A DNA stretch of 64,000 nt, taken from NCBI RefSeq assembly GCF_000378105.1, contig NZ_KB899248.1, positions 124,001 to 188,000 on the forward strand, in the 5' to 3' direction. The DNA is from Rubritalea marina DSM 17716. Lineage in GTDB: Bacteria; Verrucomicrobiota; Verrucomicrobiia; Verrucomicrobiales; Akkermansiaceae. The notes beneath the pieces were generated by a model. It worked only from the letters and a program-made list of their open reading frames with translations. It was not told where the DNA came from and searched no databases. Below are positions 62,188 to 64,000 of this stretch, one piece after another. Made by a program: the position numbers and the translations under genes. Position 1 is the stretch's first letter. The number at the start of each line of letters is the position of its first letter.

Positions 62188-63876
62188 TCACTCATGCACG
62201 ATGAAGTCGCGGATCCAAGACCTTGAGATGGATTGCATCTGCTTGAGGAGTGGGTCGCGTGGCTTGACGGATCGCGCCTTATCATAGCCTACCCAGAGCA
62301 CAAAGGTGATGCTTTCGTTAGAGCCAAACGACCATAGTGCGCGCCCTCCAAAGGCGTGGGTGGTGATGCTGAAGTCGCTACGCTTTTTCTTTTTGCGCAG
62401 TAGCTTTAGTGATTGTTTGGCAGTTCCAGCTTGTAGCACCTCGTTGAGCTGCGGCGTGTGTTCATAGCCTTTGCTGTGATCGGAATAGCTGATGCTATCG
62501 ATGGTGAATGGCTTGGCGAGTTGGCCGTCATTGGAGAGAGTGGCAAGTGCTGAGGCGAATTGTAGCGGGCTGGCTGTCAGTGAGCCTGAGAAGAAATCGC
62601 GTTTGTTGATGCTGGTGCCGAGGCCTAAGTGCTTGGTGAGCTCGATGCAGGCATCGGTATTGAGTTGCTTGCTTGTGAGCTGGGGCTTGCCGAGGATTGG
62701 GTGTTTTCCGTGCTCGAGTGCGATGGTGTAGATGAATGGGTAAAAGGCTGCTCCGAGATCCATGCGGCCATCGATGGCGCGGTTGAATTCTGAGGTGTCG
62801 GCATTGATCCCGCCGATGATGGAGCGGATCGCACCTGTGTTGTTATCGAGCACGACGCATGCAGCTTGGAGGTCTGGTAGTTTGGATTGTTCGATGAGAG
62901 ATTGAATGTCTTGGTCACAGCGATCGAGGATGGCGAGGTCGAGGCTGCTGTGGATGGTGAGCTCGCCTGAGGTGATTGCGTTGTCGCGGAGAATGCTTGG
63001 GAGTTCTCGATCGATAGCCTGGATAGCGTATCCATTGGTGAAGGCGATCATGGCGCGTTTCTTCTGACCATCTTTGGCGAGGCCTAGAGGTTTAGACTTC
63101 TCGGCATCTGCGGTGCTGGCATTGATCATGCTTTCGTTGAGCATACGATCGATCACTTGATTGCGTTGTTCGACGGCGCCCACTGGGTTGCGCAATGGCG
63201 AATAGAGGTGTGGGCCGCGCACAATTCCTACTAGGGTGGCAGATTCAGCGAGGTCTAGCTGGCTGGCTGGCTTGTTAAAGTATTTGTGTGCTGCGGCATT
63301 GATCCCGTAGCAGCCAGAGCCGAAGTAGATTTTGTTGAGGTAGAAGAGGAGGATTTCTTTCTTGGTGTATTGTTCTTCGATGCGCAGGGTAAGCGCGATT
63401 TCGAGTAGTTTTCTGTGGATCGATTTGGCGCGAATGTCGTAGGTGTTGCGCGCTAGCTGCATGCTGATGGTGGAGGCACCTTGGGTGAAGGATAGGTCTT
63501 TGACGTTGCGCAGGGTGGCGCGTGCGAGTCCCAGGAGGTCGACGCCTGGGTGCTCGTAGAAGGACTGGTCTTCACGAGCTGTGAGTGCATCGAGCAGGTG
63601 CTGAGGTAGCTCGTCAGGGTTAGACACCAAGCGGGTGTTGTTGGTGTTGCCGATGAGTGGGATGCCGTGGCGGTCGACCAGCTTGGCTTTATGTTGCACT
63701 TGCTCCACCTTGTGGATGTCGTAACTTTGTGCCAGTTGGCGGTAGTAATATGCAGCACCGGCAATGGCAAGGCCCGCGACAACCGCCAAGACGAGGCTGA
63801 GCTTGATCAAGAGACTGAGGAACTCTGAGCGATGGCCACGGCGTGAGTCACGCCTGTTGAGGTGTTTGTTCGGCAT
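62188..63876 (-). CDS. GT51 peptidoglycan glycosyltransferase with degenerate transpeptidase domain (PBP1-like)
   Basis: 562 residues. A short basic cytosolic tail and one membrane anchor (residues ~20-45) precede the GT51 domain, with the catalytic Glu102 in AREDQSFYEHPGVD, GASTISMQLARN and KKEILLFYLNKIYFG. It should polymerise lipid II. The penicillin-binding fold follows (~300-555) but its active site is lost: the SxxK motif GSxxKP reads GAAFYP (Ser to Ala376, Lys to Tyr379), and the KTGT position in THAFGGRALWSF is also changed, although ASPLQFASALATLSNDG and LWVGYD structural blocks remain. It is thus probably a glycosyltransferase with a non-catalytic partner-binding domain. Confidence 0.9.
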   Translation of the reverse strand: MPNKHLNRRDSRRGHRSEFLSLLIKLSLVLAVVAGLAIAGAAYYYRQLAQSYDIHKVEQVQHKAKLVDRHGIPLIGNTNNTRLVSNPDELPQHLLDALTAREDQSFYEHPGVDLLGLARATLRNVKDLSFTQGASTISMQLARNTYDIRAKSIHRKLLEIALTLRIEEQYTKKEILLFYLNKIYFGSGCYGINAAAHKYFNKPASQLDLAESATLVGIVRGPHLYSPLRNPVGAVEQRNQVIDRMLNESMINASTADAEKSKPLGLAKDGQKKRAMIAFTNGYAIQAIDRELPSILRDNAITSGELTIHSSLDLAILDRCDQDIQSLIEQSKLPDLQAACVVLDNNTGAIRSIIGGINADTSEFNRAIDGRMDLGAAFYPFIYTIALEHGKHPILGKPQLTSKQLNTDACIELTKHLGLGTSINKRDFFSGSLTASPLQFASALATLSNDGQLAKPFTIDSISYSDHSKGYEHTPQLNEVLQAGTAKQSLKLLRKKKKRSDFSITTHAFGGRALWSFGSNESITFVLWVGYDKARSVKPRDPLLKQMQSISRSWIRDFIVHE

Positions 63877-63896
63877 CTGGTGGGTAGACGGGGGAA

Positions 63897-64000
63897 TTAG
63901 CGGACAGGGACGGCGCGTGCGGGTGCTGGAGGTGTGTCTTCGACGACCGTGGCTCTTACTGGATGGTTGTCACAGGTGTGGCGTGGCACGAGATCGAGTG
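63897..64000 (-). CDS. C-terminal fragment of an unidentified protein (continues past window end)
   Basis: The last 104 bases read open on the minus strand and end with a stop 20 bp upstream of the GT51 gene, giving ~33 residues ending VRATVVEDTPPAPARAVPVR. The tail is Pro/Ala/Arg-rich. It may be the upstream gene of an operon with the GT51 protein. Too short to identify. Confidence 0.4.
   Translation of the reverse strand, partial: LDLVPRHTCDNHPVRATVVEDTPPAPARAVPVR

Overview
The window is a 64 kb stretch of chromosome from a Gram-negative bacterium, most likely a Verrucomicrobiota member (Rubritalea/Akkermansiaceae-like). That placement is an inference from several things: LPS genes (lpxD, kdsB, lpxI), many small lipoproteins, a bactofilin, a BspA-type leucine-rich-repeat giant, a sialate O-acetylesterase, and secreted proteins ending in a 'TVE.S.DL..W' module of a kind I associate with this phylum. 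No 16S gene is present to confirm it. Most of the region is housekeeping DNA with little sign of mobile elements: I found no IS element, integrase, phage gene, CRISPR array or rRNA.

Layout. 0-5.8 kb: 3' end of a Na+/Ca2+ exchanger, an AP2-like small protein, a two-gene His-rich permease pair, an A-type Fe-S carrier with a small lipoprotein, then lpxD-truC. 5.8-9.8 kb: one 1315-residue LRR surface protein. 10-13.2 kb (minus): a 79-aa protein, kdsB, pyrG and a RidA-family gene. 13.3-18.2 kb: a sodium:solute symporter, a 574-bp non-coding stretch rich in inverted repeats, then dnaA and dnaN; this is the best place in the window for the chromosome origin. 18.2-22.1 kb: acidic protein, bactofilin, and a GtrA/GT2/GT-C membrane-glycosylation cassette. 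22.2-24.6 kb: a GbsR-type regulator preceded by a perfect palindrome, then a DCC thiol oxidoreductase, a TIGR01777 epimerase and a small membrane protein. 24.6-30.1 kb: Gre-like factor, SOUL protein, and a minus-strand run joining a TatD hydrolase, the agmatine-to-putrescine pair aguB-aguA and a MoeB-rhodanese protein. 30.3-31.2 kb: rplM-rpsI.

31.4-34.2 kb holds the most unusual gene: one 960-codon reading frame joining a CoA-transferase/hydrolase, a GNAT acetyltransferase and a histone-deacetylase-like deacylase. 34.2-47.5 kb: UPF0047, an RluA-type synthase, gnd, tilS, yebC, hemN, a lipoprotein, nnr (epimerase/dehydratase), a spermidine-synthase-like gene, sialate O-acetylesterase, an old yellow enzyme and lspA. 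47.7-53.7 kb: parE without parC, a frameshifted secreted protein, a coiled-coil protein, and an exported glutaminase with a DcaP-type porin. 53.9-60.6 kb: lpxI, a Gfo/Idh/MocA oxidoreductase, rex, a lipoprotein, then tyrA-aroA-cmk-plsC. 60.6-64 kb: HdeD-like and DMT-like membrane proteins, two identical tRNA-Thr(UGU) genes, and a GT51 peptidoglycan polymerase whose transpeptidase domain has lost its catalytic Ser and Lys.

The best candidates for undescribed biology are the acyl-CoA/acetyltransferase/deacylase fusion, the GbsR-DCC-TIGR01777 operon with its palindromic operator, and the pseudo-transpeptidase. All functional calls come from reading the translated sequence. No database search was run.
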